Assembly: GCA_029931535.1 (NCBI GenBank)
Contig: JAQPZY010001670.1
Coordinates: 1,364,001 to 1,428,000, forward strand
Direction of reading: 5' to 3'
Length of the DNA: 64,000 nt
Origin: Margaritifera margaritifera
Taxonomy: Eukaryota; Mollusca; Bivalvia; Unionida; Margaritiferidae
Shown: piece by piece, positions 23,301-33,829 of the stretch
Layout of the letters: every line of letters starts with the position of its first letter
How positions within the stretch are numbered: the first letter of the stretch is position 1
Translations under genes and position numbers: made by a program
Notes under the pieces: generated by a model
What the model saw: only the letters and a program-made list of their open reading frames with translations
What the model was told of the DNA's origin: nothing
Database searches by the model: none

Positions 23301-24369
23301 CTACATAAGTCAGCTTAGTGGAATGGTGAACTGTTAAGTTTCGTAAGAGAGGTGAGCAATGTTAGGCCAGCTTGGGACTTTTGTTCACTGGCAGAGAACA
23401 ACTTTATCTGATATAGCAACCATGTGATGTGATGGGATGATAATTTTGTACATGGCTATAGTTTTTAATATTATATTCATCGAAGGTGGCGATTTGAAAA
23501 CCAGCTCAAACTGGTTATTGTTTACTATGGGGATCAAAACATGCTGGTATGGAGATGGTACACAGGATCCAGATGACTCGATGTCCTAAAAATATGTAAC
23601 AGAAAGAAAGTGAAACCAACAAAATCAAGTAAAATCAACAAGCAATTTATTTCTAGACAATTAAAGTGAAAATTCAAAAGACACTTACAATATTGTGAAT
23701 TAAAATCCAAATAATCCAGTAATCCTAAGTGTCCTAATCACAAATCCAAAATATATTATGTTCCGAATGAATTCCTGTAGCCTTGAATATCCTGATGTGC
23801 CATTAGTCTTGAATGCCCTGATGTGCCACTAGTCTTGTATGTCCTGATATGCCTGAATGATGTAAACCAGAATATCTTTGAATGAATTCACAAAAATCCC
23901 AAAGTCATGTATAATCCAAAATGAGAAGGAGCACTTTAGTAATTCCAATGAATATTTTAAATAAATAATTCCTCTCTGAATTAGCTCTGATTTTCACAAC
24001 ACAACTATAAACATCTGATTATTAAAATGATTCTTCATAGACTGACCATTAGAACAAGAATGAAATATTGTTTACCAAACTCCCTATATAAAAACACAGG
24101 CAACCTGACAGAATGTTGTAGAAAATCATATACCTACATGACAGAAATTTGTAATTCTAGTGCAAAATCCAATCTAATTGTAAACAAAAGCAACCTTGAC
24201 CTCGAATTCTAAGTAAACAACTTGTTTACATCCTACAATCAAGGACAAAGTTAAATATGTATGACAAAAGTTAAATATGTAAACATTATGCATAACTGCT
24301 TGTATGTAAATTGGATGGAGGAGTCCAAATGTAGTATAGGCATCCAAAAGAATTTATGCACGGTAAATG
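23301..24369. other. No gene recognised; short tandem near 23785-23850
   Basis: A 24-27 bp motif (CCTGATGTGCCATTAGTCTT) occurs three times at about 23790-23850. The rest has no recognisable feature. Confidence 0.45.
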
Positions 24370-25760
24370 GTTGACAAAATGTGACTAAATATAACAAAAA
24401 GAATCTTAGCATAAAGGTCATCCAAATTTATGTAAATAATGCCAAATCACTTTCAAATACAGTCACTATTACCAAAAATAGAAAAACCTTTAAACTGACT
24501 TCATTTTAAAAATGGCCAAATTCTAAATGTATCTTTGCATAAAGACCTTTGAAATTTTAGTTCACCTGGTCATAAGCCCAAGTGAGCTTGTGGTATGGTA
24601 CTGCATCTGGTGTGTTGTCTGTTGTTCATTTTGCATTGTATGTCATCAGTTGCTATTTTCAACTTCTCAAAACAACTAGATCAATTTCAACTAAACTTGG
24701 CAGAGAACAATTCCTGGCATAAAGGTGTTTCAGTTTTATATAGATGATAATAATAATAGTAATAATAACAACTTTAATTTGATGCCTGTCTGCCATCAAA
24801 TATGACTGCCAATAATAAAATTAGAAAAATCTTTGATGACTCCTCAAAACCATAGCTCGAAATTTGACCACATTTGACAGAAAGGATCCTGGCATAAAGA
24901 TGTTCCAATTTTTACAATATTACAAGTGATGGTAATCCACAATTACTAAGAGTAGAAGATACCTTAAAACATCTTCCCTAAAACTGCTGAACAGAATTTG
25001 ACCAAGTTTGACAGAAATCATTCTGACATGAGGGCCTTTAAAATGTGTAAAAAAAATGATGCCAATTTGCCATTAAATAATTAGCCATAGTTACTAAAAT
25101 AGAAAAATCCTAAAATTGACTTATGAAAAAGGGCTCAGCAGCATTGTGGCATGAAGGCCTTTCATGTTTGGACAAATGATGACAATCTGATATCAAATTT
25201 GACCACCATTACTGAATTTGAACAATCTTTAAATGATTTTAAAAATATACATGACAGAAAGGACTGAATTTGAAAGAAAACACATTCCATACAGGAGTTT
25301 GCAACTTTTACAAATGATGGCAATCTACCATCAAATATGACCTCCCTTACATGAAGTAGAAAAACCTTCAAAATATTTCTCAAAAATGATGAACAACATT
25401 TGACCAAATTTGAAAGAAAGCATTCTGGCATAAAGGCCTTTGAATTTGAGAAAATTTTACAAAATCATTCTAGCATAGAGACCATACAAGTTTATACAAA
25501 TGATGCCAATCCACACTCAGATATGACTACCATTGCTAAAAAAGGGGAACTTTTAAATAATTTATTCTCAGAAACTTTTGAACATAATCCAACCAAATTT
25601 GGCAGAAAGCATTCGGTGATAAAGGCATTTCATATTTATACAAATAATGCCAATCTGCCATCAAATATGGCCACCATTACTAAATATAAAAAAAACATTT
25701 TAACAAATTCTTCTGAGAAAAGACAGGATAGAATTAAGCCAAATTTAATAGGAAGCATCC
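24370..25760 (+). repeat. Repeat family D array, about 130-150 bp units
   Basis: Roughly nine units marked by TTTGACCAAATTTGACAGAA, GGCATAAAGGCCTTT, ACAAATGATGCCAATCTG and AATATGGCCACCATTACTAA. The unit near 24650-24760 (CAACTAAACTTGGCAGAGAA) joins D to the bivalve-type 'AAACTTGGCA' repeats. Continuous short frames across it, such as 25400-25777, are not genes. Confidence 0.85.
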
Positions 25761-25985
25761 TGCTAGTGAAAATGTGACTGAAATTTCAGTGAAATTTCCC
25801 TGGTATTTCATGAAATTTCTGTCAAAGTTTTTGTCAAAATATTAGTGAGATTACACTGAAATTTTGTTTTGAGAACTCACTAAAATTTTGCTGACATTTT
25901 GGTGAGATTTCAGTAAAATTTTGATAAAACTTTCACTGAAATTTTTGGTTAGATCTCACTAAAATTTCACTGAAATTTTGGGAAG
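25761..25985. repeat. Inverted-word cluster based on TGAAATTTCA/TCACTAAAATTT
   Basis: About 225 bp almost wholly made of GAAATTTCAGTGAAATTT, CACTAAAATTTTG, GGTGAGATTTCAGT and related words in both orientations. A shorter cousin is at 7550-7630. Confidence 0.8.
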
Positions 25986-26397
25986 CTTTCACATTATGAG
26001 CTGAGTTCTTATAATACCATTTTTGGGGACAATATTTGAAGAAATTTCCTCTAAAATTGCCCAGGAGAGAAAAGTAAAACCTTACTGGGCATCTACATCA
26101 ACTACATATCTATCCTACAAAGTTTCAGTACAATTCTCCAAGTGGTGTCTCAGGAGAGGTTGCACCAAACTTTGTCACAAACAGATGTTTCAATGACCTG
26201 ACTGATGTACTGAAGCAGTTACAATATCCCAGATCTTGCTCTTACACTAGGTCTTAAAACAAACCTGCACAATGAAATTCCAATGTATAAGTTCCCAACT
26301 AATATTTAAAGTCAATCAGATATTTAAGTCCTGAAATCAGTATGGTAATATAAATATTTGAACAGAAGTTAATAGTCTTATATGAATGCAGGATTTG
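25986..26397. other. Intron sequence, nothing recognised
   Basis: Ends at the duplicated acceptor block of the PAN-like exon. Confidence 0.4.
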
Positions 26398-26427
26398 CTT
26401 AATTGTCAGTAATTGTGATCATTTCAG

Positions 26428-26549
26428 ATAGCAAATGTAGCATGGATTCCATCCAGAACAACACATATCTTGGAGATAACTATGAAAGATATGGAGTGCA
26501 GCCATCTCTGGCAGCATGTGAAAAGTCAGCTGTGCTTAATTGTCAGTAA
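26428..26549 (+). pseudogene. Truncated tandem copy of the PAN-like exon with its own acceptor
   Basis: The block 26398-26534 is a direct duplicate, offset 137 bp, of the intron end, acceptor and first half of the exon at 26565. The copy starts after TTTCAG at 26428 and encodes SKCSMDSIQNNTYLGDNY, then PSLAACEK. It differs from the functional exon by substitutions and a 6-bp (two-codon) in-frame length difference. It then runs into the duplicated intron and reads SAVLNCQ to a TAA at 26547-26549. No clear donor exists; a weak GTCAGC lies after GAAAA. Only about 30 bp separate the copy from the next acceptor, too little for an intron. If this acceptor were used the protein would end about 40 residues later. 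It is either a dead exon or an alternative acceptor giving a short isoform. Confidence 0.7.
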
Positions 26550-26564
26550 TTCTGATCATTTCAG

Positions 26565-26801
26565 ATAGCAAATGCAAAATGGGTTCCATCCAGAACAACA
26601 CATATGGTGGAGATAGCTATGATGGATCGAGATCTGGAGTACAGCCATCTCTGGCAGCATGTGAAAAAGTCTGTTTGGACTATGCTGTATGTGTTGCACT
26701 TGCTTATACAGAAGGACTTTGTGTTATTTATACAGACACATTCCGTTCCACACCAAGACCCAATAATGCTTCAGTATTGGAGAATAAAATTTGTGAATTA
26801 T
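26565..26801 (+). CDS. Exon: PAN/Apple-like domain, probable cassette exon
   Basis: A 237-bp exon (79 codons) with an ATTTCAG acceptor and a T/GTAAGT donor, phase 1 at both ends. The order of motifs is SKCKMGSIQNNTYGGDSYDG, then SGVQPSLAACEKVC, LDYAVCVALAY, TEGLCVIYTD and NKICEL. The NxTYxGD start, the xxxAC-x-x-VC pair, and the C-VALAY and LC-VIY strands match the cysteine spacing of PAN/Apple domains, which bind proteins or carbohydrates in extracellular proteins. The exon lies between the exons carrying Cys5 and Cys6 of EGF domain 2. Including it would disrupt that EGF and skipping it would restore it, so regulated inclusion is likely, or else the exon was inserted into the intron. Exact family (PAN_1, PAN_4 or a WSC-like relative) is not settled by eye. 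A partial tandem copy precedes it at 26428. Confidence 0.75.
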
Positions 26802-27089
26802 GTAAGTAATTTTATTTGCAAATATAACTTACATGAACACTTACTAATCCACAATCCACAAAACTGTATGTTAAACTCTGGAGCAGTATTTATTGTCATA
26901 GATATATATGTTTGCTGTTTAAAGATAGTGTATGAATGTGAATTTTATCCAAGTTTCATTGATAGTTGTGTGCATGTACAGTGAAACGACTCAACCATAA
27001 AAACAATTATAACAAAATCAATATGTTTCTGAAACTTACAGTGACCATCATAAGGTGAAGCGTATTATGTTAAGATTTTATTTGGTCAT

Positions 27090-27510
27090 CCTGCTGTAGT
27101 CAAACTTTGTGGATGGCTTGCACTTGGGGTAATAAAGAAACCTACTGCTTTCGAGGGAAAGAGGCCAAAGGTCAAGGTAGTCAAAGGTCAAGGTTTATGT
27201 GACTAAAAGAAGAAAAATGGTTTCAGCACAATAACAATAGTTTTACATTGATTGCCTGGTTCAGACTTTGTGAATAGCTTGCACTTATGGTAAGGAAGAA
27301 GCCTATTGATTTTTAGGTCAAATGGTCAAAGGTCAAAGTCACTGACTAAAAGAAGAAAAATGGTTTCAGCAATAACATTAGTTTTACATCATGTACCTGG
27401 ACCAAACTTTGTGGATAGCTTGGACCTATGATAAGGTAGAAACCTATTGACTTTAGTGTCAAAGGTCTAGGTCACTGTGACTGAAAGAAGAAAAATGATT
27501 TTGACACAGG
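27090..27510 (+). repeat. Repeat family B array, about 140-bp units
   Basis: Three units with CAAACTTTGTGGATGGCTTG, GGTCAAAGGTCAAGGT, CACTGTGACTGAAAGAAGAA and AAATGGTTTCAGCACAATAA. Continues at 28080-28800 after the inverted-repeat arm. Confidence 0.88.
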
Positions 27511-28001
27511 CTGTGCTCTACAATTTCATACTTTGCATAGGGTTTGATTTTTAAAGAAAAAGAATTTCCTAGATTTTCCTCACTAGTAAAATACTGGTTA
27601 TTTAAAAGAGACCTTGTATATCTTAGGTATTATCAAAAGAACTTTTATTTCACTTTATTTTGGTGTATGATTGATGGCTGTAATTTGGGTTATAGAGTAT
27701 ATAGCTTGGCCTTACTTCAGATGTGCATCTATCAAAAACTTCAAGCTTCGCTTGGTCATTTTTCTTTCCTGGACTTCAAAGGTACATTGGAAACAAATGA
27801 GCCAATCACTTTTGTTACTTTTTATATATTTTATAATTCATTTATTGCACTTTTAGAAGCTGGTATTGCCTTGCAAATAATTTTCCATACTTTAATCATT
27901 GCTCAAGTTAGTGTACTTTGGACTAGTTCAGGCTCATTTTTCGAACACATTGGAGCAGCCATCTTGATTAGCTGTGTGCTTTAGATAGTGCATGATTTCC
28001 A
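27510..28001 (+). repeat. Left arm of a 0.5-kb inverted duplication
   Basis: The block from GTGCTCTACAATTTCATAC to AGTGCATGATTTCC matches, reversed, 29308-29807 with roughly 80% identity by eye. Shared landmarks are GCATAGGGTTTGATTT, GGCTGTAATTTGGGTTATAG, TTCCTGGACTTCAA and GGACTAGTTC. A 146-residue open frame (27544-27984) crosses it but is broken in the other arm. Confidence 0.88.
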
Positions 28002-28860
28002 TAATTACCACATGTAAAGAAATGTCCATCACATTACATGAAGGGAGCAAATGCAGACAACTTCACCTTATACCTGTCCCTTTTTCAGAAGTACATAATA
28101 ACTGTTGAGCAGAAGCAAAATAACATTAGTTCTACATCAGAGACCTTGACTAAACTTTTTTGATAGCTGGCGCTAGTGGTACAGAAGAAACTTTCTGATC
28201 TTGTGGTCAAGGTCACTGGCTGAAGAAGAAAAAGGTGTCCGCACAATAATATTAGTTCTACAATACATACCAGGACCAAATCTGATGGATAGCTTGCACT
28301 TGGTGTAAGGAATAATTCCATTGATTTTGGGGTTGAAAGGTAAAAGGTCAAGGTCACTAAAGATGAAAGAAGAAAAATGGTTTCTGCACAATAACATTTG
28401 GTCTACATCACAAACGTGAGCCAAGCTTTATGGATAGATTGCACTTGTGGTAAGAAAGAACACTATTAATTTGAGGTCAAAAGGCCAGAGGTCAAGGGCA
28501 CTCACTGAAAGAAAAAAATGGTTTCTGCACAAAAATTTCAGTTCTCAAGGATATACCTTCACCAAAGTTTTTTGATGACTGGTGAATTGGGTAAGAAGAA
28601 GCCAATTGAGCTTGGACTTTCTGGTTAAAGGTCTGGGTGACTGTGAAAAAAAAATGAAAAATGGTTTTACATAATAAGCCTATAGATTCTGGGGGTCTAG
28701 AGGTCATGGTTATAGTAAGTCTAACAGGAAAATGATGATTTCTACACAGTAATTTTTGTTCAAGACCACATACCTTGAGGAAAGATCCAGGTCATTGAGA
28801 TCCATTGGTCAATAATCTCCAGAGCCCACCATGCCCTTCTAGTTCCTACATAGAGGACTA
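28002..28860 (+). repeat. Repeat family B array (loop of the inverted duplication)
   Basis: Five or so units in the same orientation as 27090-27510, with ACAATAATATTAGTTCTACA and GGTCAAAGTCACTG-type landmarks, more diverged towards 28800. Confidence 0.8.
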
Positions 28861-29307
28861 TTAAATACAGGACAGGCATATAATGTATTGTTCATGGTAC
28901 TGTTGTCTTGTAGCAATGTATGACACAATCTCATTAGTGTAACTAGTCCCACAGTGTTTGATGGATTGCCATGAAAGCTGGTAAATGTTGGGTTATCACC
29001 TGAAGATGCTCATGTCGACATATCACTTTGCTCCAACAATTTATGTTGTTAGTTATTGCCCTTTTTATTTTCTAGTGTAATGTGGTGCTCAACACAATGT
29101 CATTAGTGCAGCTAGTCCCACAGTTTTTGATGGATTGCCATGAACTTGGTAATGGTTGTGCTCTACAGATATTATGTATTTCTGACAGAGTGACAGGTGT
29201 AAAGTGAAGTTGTTTGCATTTGCAACATGCACAGTGAATAGAAGGTTGGCATACCTCTATGCTACTTTCATGTACTATGCCTGCAATTTCTTTACATGTT
29301 GTAGTTG
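28861..29307 (-). repeat. Repeat family A, reverse orientation
   Basis: GATGGATTGCCATGAAAGCT, GACACAATCTCATTAGTGTA and CACTTTGCTCCAACAATTTA mark about two units complementary to those at 1090-1600. Confidence 0.8.
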
Positions 29308-29807
29308 TGGAAATCGTCATGATCTAAGCACACAGCTGATCAAAATGGCCATTCCCATGTGCTAAAAAAATCTGCCAGAACTAGTCCAAAATACACTAAC
29401 TTGAGCAATTATTAAAATAGGGAAAATTAATTTTGCCAGAGTAGGCAATACCAGCTTCCAACAGTGCAATAAATGAATTATAAAATATGTAAAAAGTAAA
29501 AAAAGTTATTGGCTGATTTGTTTTCCAATTTACCATTGAAGTCCAGGAAGGGAAAATGACTAAGCAGAGCCAGCAGTTTTTTGATAGGTGTACATCTGAA
29601 GTAAGGTCAAGCTGTATACTCTATAACCCAAATTACAGCCATCAGTCATATACCAAAATAAAGGGAATTAAAAGTTCTTTTAACAATACCTAAGATATAC
29701 AAGGTCTTTTTTTAAATAGCTAGGATAATCAGCAAGGAAAACTTGGGAAATTCTTTTTCTTTACAAATCAAACCCTATGCAAAATACGAAACTGTAGAGC
29801 GCAACCA
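29308..29807 (-). repeat. Right arm of the 0.5-kb inverted duplication
   Basis: Reverse-complement partner of 27510-28001; it ends with CAAACCCTATGCAAAATACG and GTAGAGCGCAACC. Several frame-shifting indels separate the arms. Confidence 0.88.
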
Positions 29808-31025
29808 ATATTATATTTATCACCTGTAGATGTGCATATCGTCAAATCACTGTTTTCTCACAATTTTTATGAGAGTTATGGCTCTCTTTTATTTGCAAGT
29901 TTGCTATGACTTCTTTTACTAAACTATTTGGAGAATTGCCATGAAACTCTACACAAACATTCATCCAAAGGTCTAGTTGATCTTGAATGAAATGGTACCA
30001 CTCAGACATCCAATATGGCCACCATGGGAGCCATTTTGAAAATCTTGTTATTGCTTCTCTTTCTGCTGATATGGTCATATCAACATGGGGATTTTGCTTA
30101 AAGACTTCTTATGATGTCTAGTTTGTCCTAAAATGAAACGGTGCAGATCTTGCATCCAACATGGCTGACATGGAAACTATCTCAAAAATCTTGTTATCTT
30201 TACTCCTAAACAGAAAGTCATCAACATGGAGTTTTCACCAGAAGACTTCTTATGATGTCAGGTTGATTGTAAATGAAAATGGTACCTATCTGACATCCAG
30301 TATGGCCACCATGGCAGTCATCTTGAAAATACTGTAATCACTACTACTCCTGAATTGATGGCCATATTGACATGGGGTTTTCACCAAAAGACTTATGATA
30401 TCTGGTTGTCTTAAATATCAATGATGCCAATCTTACATCCAATATGGATGCCACAATAGCCGTCTTGAAAATATTGTTATCACTATTCCTTCTGAATATT
30501 TTGTCATATTGACATGGGGTTTTCACCAAAAGACTTTGAATGATCTCTAGTTGGTCATAAATGAAACTGGTGCCAATTACATCCAATATAGTTGCCACAG
30601 TGGCCAATTTGAAAATCTTGTTATGGCTCAAGAATATCAGATGTAGTTTAACACTCAGCTGTTACAATGAAGAAAGAGTCTAATCTTGGATTTCAGGAAA
30701 TTCTTTTGAGTCAGTAGAGCATCAGTCCTTTCAAGTGACTCTTGTTTTAGAGTTATTTTCTTTTTTGACTTGGAGTCTGATGTAGAGGTTGAAAGAATCT
30801 TGTGAACATAACTAGTCTCACAGTTTTCAATAGATCACCATGAAACGTTGCACATGTTATGATCATTTGACTATGAGCATTATCTGGTATTCATTGTCTT
30901 TCTGGTGTTCATCAACAATTGCTATTTTCAGCTTATTCTAAAAACTACCAGACCAGTTTAACTAAACTTGGCACAGAGCATCCTGGCATAAAAAAGGCCA
31001 TTATTTTTTTGTAAGCCTTTGGTTT
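29808..31025 (+). repeat. Repeat families A, C, A and D in succession
   Basis: 29808-29930 is family A; 29930-30625 holds about five family-C units (CATGGGGTTTTCACCAAAAG, ATCCAATATGGCCACC). 30780-30870 is an A unit and 30890-31015 a D unit (ACTAAACTTGGCACAGAGCA). Confidence 0.8.
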
Positions 31026-31347
31026 CACATGTATAAATTAGCATTTTCACCTAGGCACTTGCTTGAGAGGCGCTCTTTAAAGAGAAACAAATCACGTGAC
31101 ATTGTCATATATAACCAGCTGTTTTTCCCTCCACATCATCTTTTCTCTTGCGCTAGAAGAGAGGTAGTAAGTATATATACGCTGACATTGATACAGCTGC
31201 GTGGTCGGTATTTTATCGAATGTATTTGAAAACTAAAATAATATCGGCTCTTATATACATATATCCTTTTGATATGTTAATTACGCAGCCGACCTCAAAC
31301 ACTGTTCAGGTCAAATTGCCCAAACTTTACAAATTTAGCACAGGTTT

Positions 31348-32678
31348 ATGGCTGCCGACATGGTCGATGTCCTGTCACTTACCCCATCTGACTCCGAGAT
31401 GTAACACTTTTCAGGGTTTGATATTAATGATATTGGAGCAAATGTGGAAATATCCTCTATGAGGAAAGGAAATAAAGCTCCCAAAATTGGGAAAGGGAAA
31501 AAACCAATGCCAAAAAAGACAATACATGCATCTAAGACAAAGTCCGTTGTTGTCAAACTGGCAAAAACGCGCGTTAAGGGAAATAATTCTTCCGAGAAAT
31601 ATGTTGTGGATGGACTGTACACTAGCAAGATGGGGATAGCATCTGAAAAAAGGTCGACAGGGCAGAATTTAGTGGACTTGAATAAGTTAATCCCAGAAAA
31701 TATCTCAGTTTTGCATGAATTATTGGGTATTAACCCTAACCTTGATGACACTTGTGATAATACTGCTGTCACAGATAATGATATTTGGGACAGGGAACAA
31801 AACGTGTTAATTGCTGTCCCTGAGAACTCCCTGCCAAAATCCCGCACTCCACTTGGAGTTATTTCAAATGTATCCAGGACAGGAAATCCAAATGAAGCCC
31901 TCTTTGATACAGTGTATGATGAAAATGTAGTTGCTTCTATACATGAGAATGATCAAAATTTAATAGATGATGCAGGGAGTTGCATAAACTTCAAGTTCCC
32001 CAATTAGGGGAAAAAATTTCAGAGTCTCTGGCACAGCTGATTAATGCTTCAACAACATTACAGTGTATAACTGATCAGATTGTGGACAAATATAAAATTC
32101 CTCAAAACTGTAACAAAATGGGACCCACCAAAATGAACCCAGAGATCTGGGGAGAATTGAACATAAGGGTTCAGTCTGCTGACAAGAATTTTTGAGACTC
32201 ACAGCTTTTGGTTGCAGCCACCATTATGCCCATAGTTAAACTTGCTGCTTTTGTAAAGGCACAAATGTCCATTACTCCTGAGATTAAAGACTGCATTTTG
32301 GATGGAATTACCTTAATGGGCCAAGTTCAGTATAACAGTTCTCTATGCAGACAATTTATGTTAAGGCCCCACTTGAAAAAGAAGTATTCCAGTCTGTGTA
32401 ATCTGAACACCCCCATCTCTTCTCTTCTCTTTGGTGATGATGTAGCCCAAGAAATAAAGAAATGTGAGAATGGACTTTGCCTTAGACGAGATGATTATGT
32501 TTTTAATTTCAATGCCAGAAGTAGGGGCTCCTATAGGGGGGGCCCCACCAGATCATACAGGGGGAGAGAATTCAACAGATACCAACCATATAATAACCCC
32601 AGACAATATGGCCACATGAATGCAACTCTTGGCAGGGGAAAGATGCACATGTCACAACATGAAGATATTAGAACATAA
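31348..32678 (+). pseudogene. gag-like ORF of the 31-kb retroelement, disrupted
   Basis: Start ATG at 31348, in-frame TAA at 31402, frame change near 31985, TGA at 32193, end near 32678. The N-terminal third is Lys-rich (GNKAPKIGKGKKPMPKK), the centre holds LHELLGINPNL and NASTTLQCITDQIVDKYKIP, and the C-terminus is Arg/Gly-rich. The protein would package element RNA. The breaks show it is no longer functional. Confidence 0.6.
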
Positions 32679-32769
32679 CTGACAGGTCGATTCCGGTGTA
32701 GCAAATACAAGTAAATGTCTTGGAGCATGGAAGTTGTTGACATCAGTGGATTTTACAAACAGTTGATGG

Positions 32770-33215
32770 TTATAAGATTGAATGTGACAAAATTCCATAT
32801 CAAAACAGATTACTGCATGACATCAACTTTTCTGAGGAACAATAGACTTTGGTACAAAACGAAATAGATGAAATGTTAAGAAAAGGAGCTATTATACCTT
32901 CTTTTCATGAAACGGGAGAGTTTATTTCAAATTTGTTCATTGTACCTAAACCTGATGGGATATTCAGAGTAGTCATAAATCTGAAGGCTTTGAATGATTT
33001 TGTCACATACAAACATTTTAAACAAGAAACTTTTTATTATGTTTTGGAACTAATACAGGAACATTATTTTTTCACATCTATTGATCTAAAAGATGCATAT
33101 TTCAGTGTTTCAATACATACAAATTTTCAAAAATATCGTCAGTGGGATGGAATACTTTATAAATTTGTTTGTTTACCCTTTGGGATTTCCAGAGGGTCTT
33201 CACAAAATATTCACA
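32770..33215 (+). pseudogene. Reverse transcriptase N-terminal half of the 31-kb retroelement
   Basis: Motifs GYKIECDKIPYQN, ILHDINFSEEQ-like (one stop) and EIDEMLRKGAI lead into VPKPDG-x-FRVVINLK, HFKQETFYYVLELI, SIDLKDAYFSV and LPFGI. These are RT motifs 0-B of the DIRS type. The catalytic Asp of motif A is present; motif C is missing because the sequence runs into the (TA)n tract. Confidence 0.7.
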
Positions 33216-33216
33216 A

Positions 33217-33270
<54 letters not shown>
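33214..33270. repeat. (TA)n microsatellite
   Basis: About 27 TA units that truncate the retroelement above. Confidence 0.95.
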
Positions 33271-33271
<1 letters not shown>

Positions 33272-33829
33272 CCAATTTCTAACAAACTAAGTTTTACCTA
33301 GACACATGTACAGTAAAAAGCTGATTTAACCTTCATGCCAATAATATTCATTTTTTTTGTTTCAAACTTATGATTTGTAAAACTTGTTCAATTGGTATCT
33401 AGTGTTGTCATGAATGGGTAAATCTTCTTTTAAACAAAGAGGGCTCATTAAAGTATCAGCCAGACAGAAATAAAGAGTTTGAGGCGAGTTCAGACAATTT
33501 TGTTCAGCTCGCCTTAACGAAGTAAAGGAGAGCAATTATACTACCCCAGGCATCAGTATCCACACATATAAAAGCATATATGTACAGCTTCACTGTGTCT
33601 CATCTTTTTTTCATAGGTCCTAGGGAACAGTTTGGAGTGGGTTTAATAGCATTTATATCCTGTGGAGGGGGTAATGAAGGCTGACTTTATACATACAAGA
33701 ACATTATTTATACATTCTACAGTTTTTTTTGCCTTTATAGCTGATAACCTCATAGGTTTGTTCAGCTTACCTGTCATCATGCTTTGTGCATTGTCTGTCC
33801 ATCAACAATTCCTTCTTATCATGCAAGAG
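33271..33829. other. No gene recognised
   Basis: Intron sequence without signatures. Confidence 0.4.

Larger units (their letters stand above)
31030..33215 (+). mobile_element. Broken DIRS-like retroelement: gag-like ORF plus reverse transcriptase start
   Basis: A gag-like reading frame from an ATG at 31348 is followed by an RT frame, and the element is cut short at a (TA)n run. In the gag, one stop (31402) and a frameshift near 31985 break the frame. It runs through MNPEIWGELNIRVQSADKNF, a hydrophobic stretch, LLFGDDVAQEIKK and a basic RGSYRGGP-x-RSYRGREF tail that probably binds nucleic acid. The RT frame (32849 on, with pieces from about 32770) has EIDEMLRKGAIIP, FIVPKPDGIFRVVINLKALN, SIDLKDAYFSVSI and FVCLPFGI, up to the first part of the palm; the YxDD box is lost. 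RT and gag resemble DIRS/Ngaro-like elements of invertebrates. No terminal repeats were identified. Confidence 0.65.

Noticed and set aside
27544..27984. 146-codon open frame, hydrophobic C-terminal part, possible membrane protein
   Set aside because: It coincides with one arm of the inverted duplication, is frameshifted in the other arm, and shows no domain signature.
31444..32678. Long open frames considered as a host Lys/Arg-rich nuclear protein
   Set aside because: They precede an RT in the order of DIRS-like gag, share gag-like motifs and are broken by stops and a frameshift.
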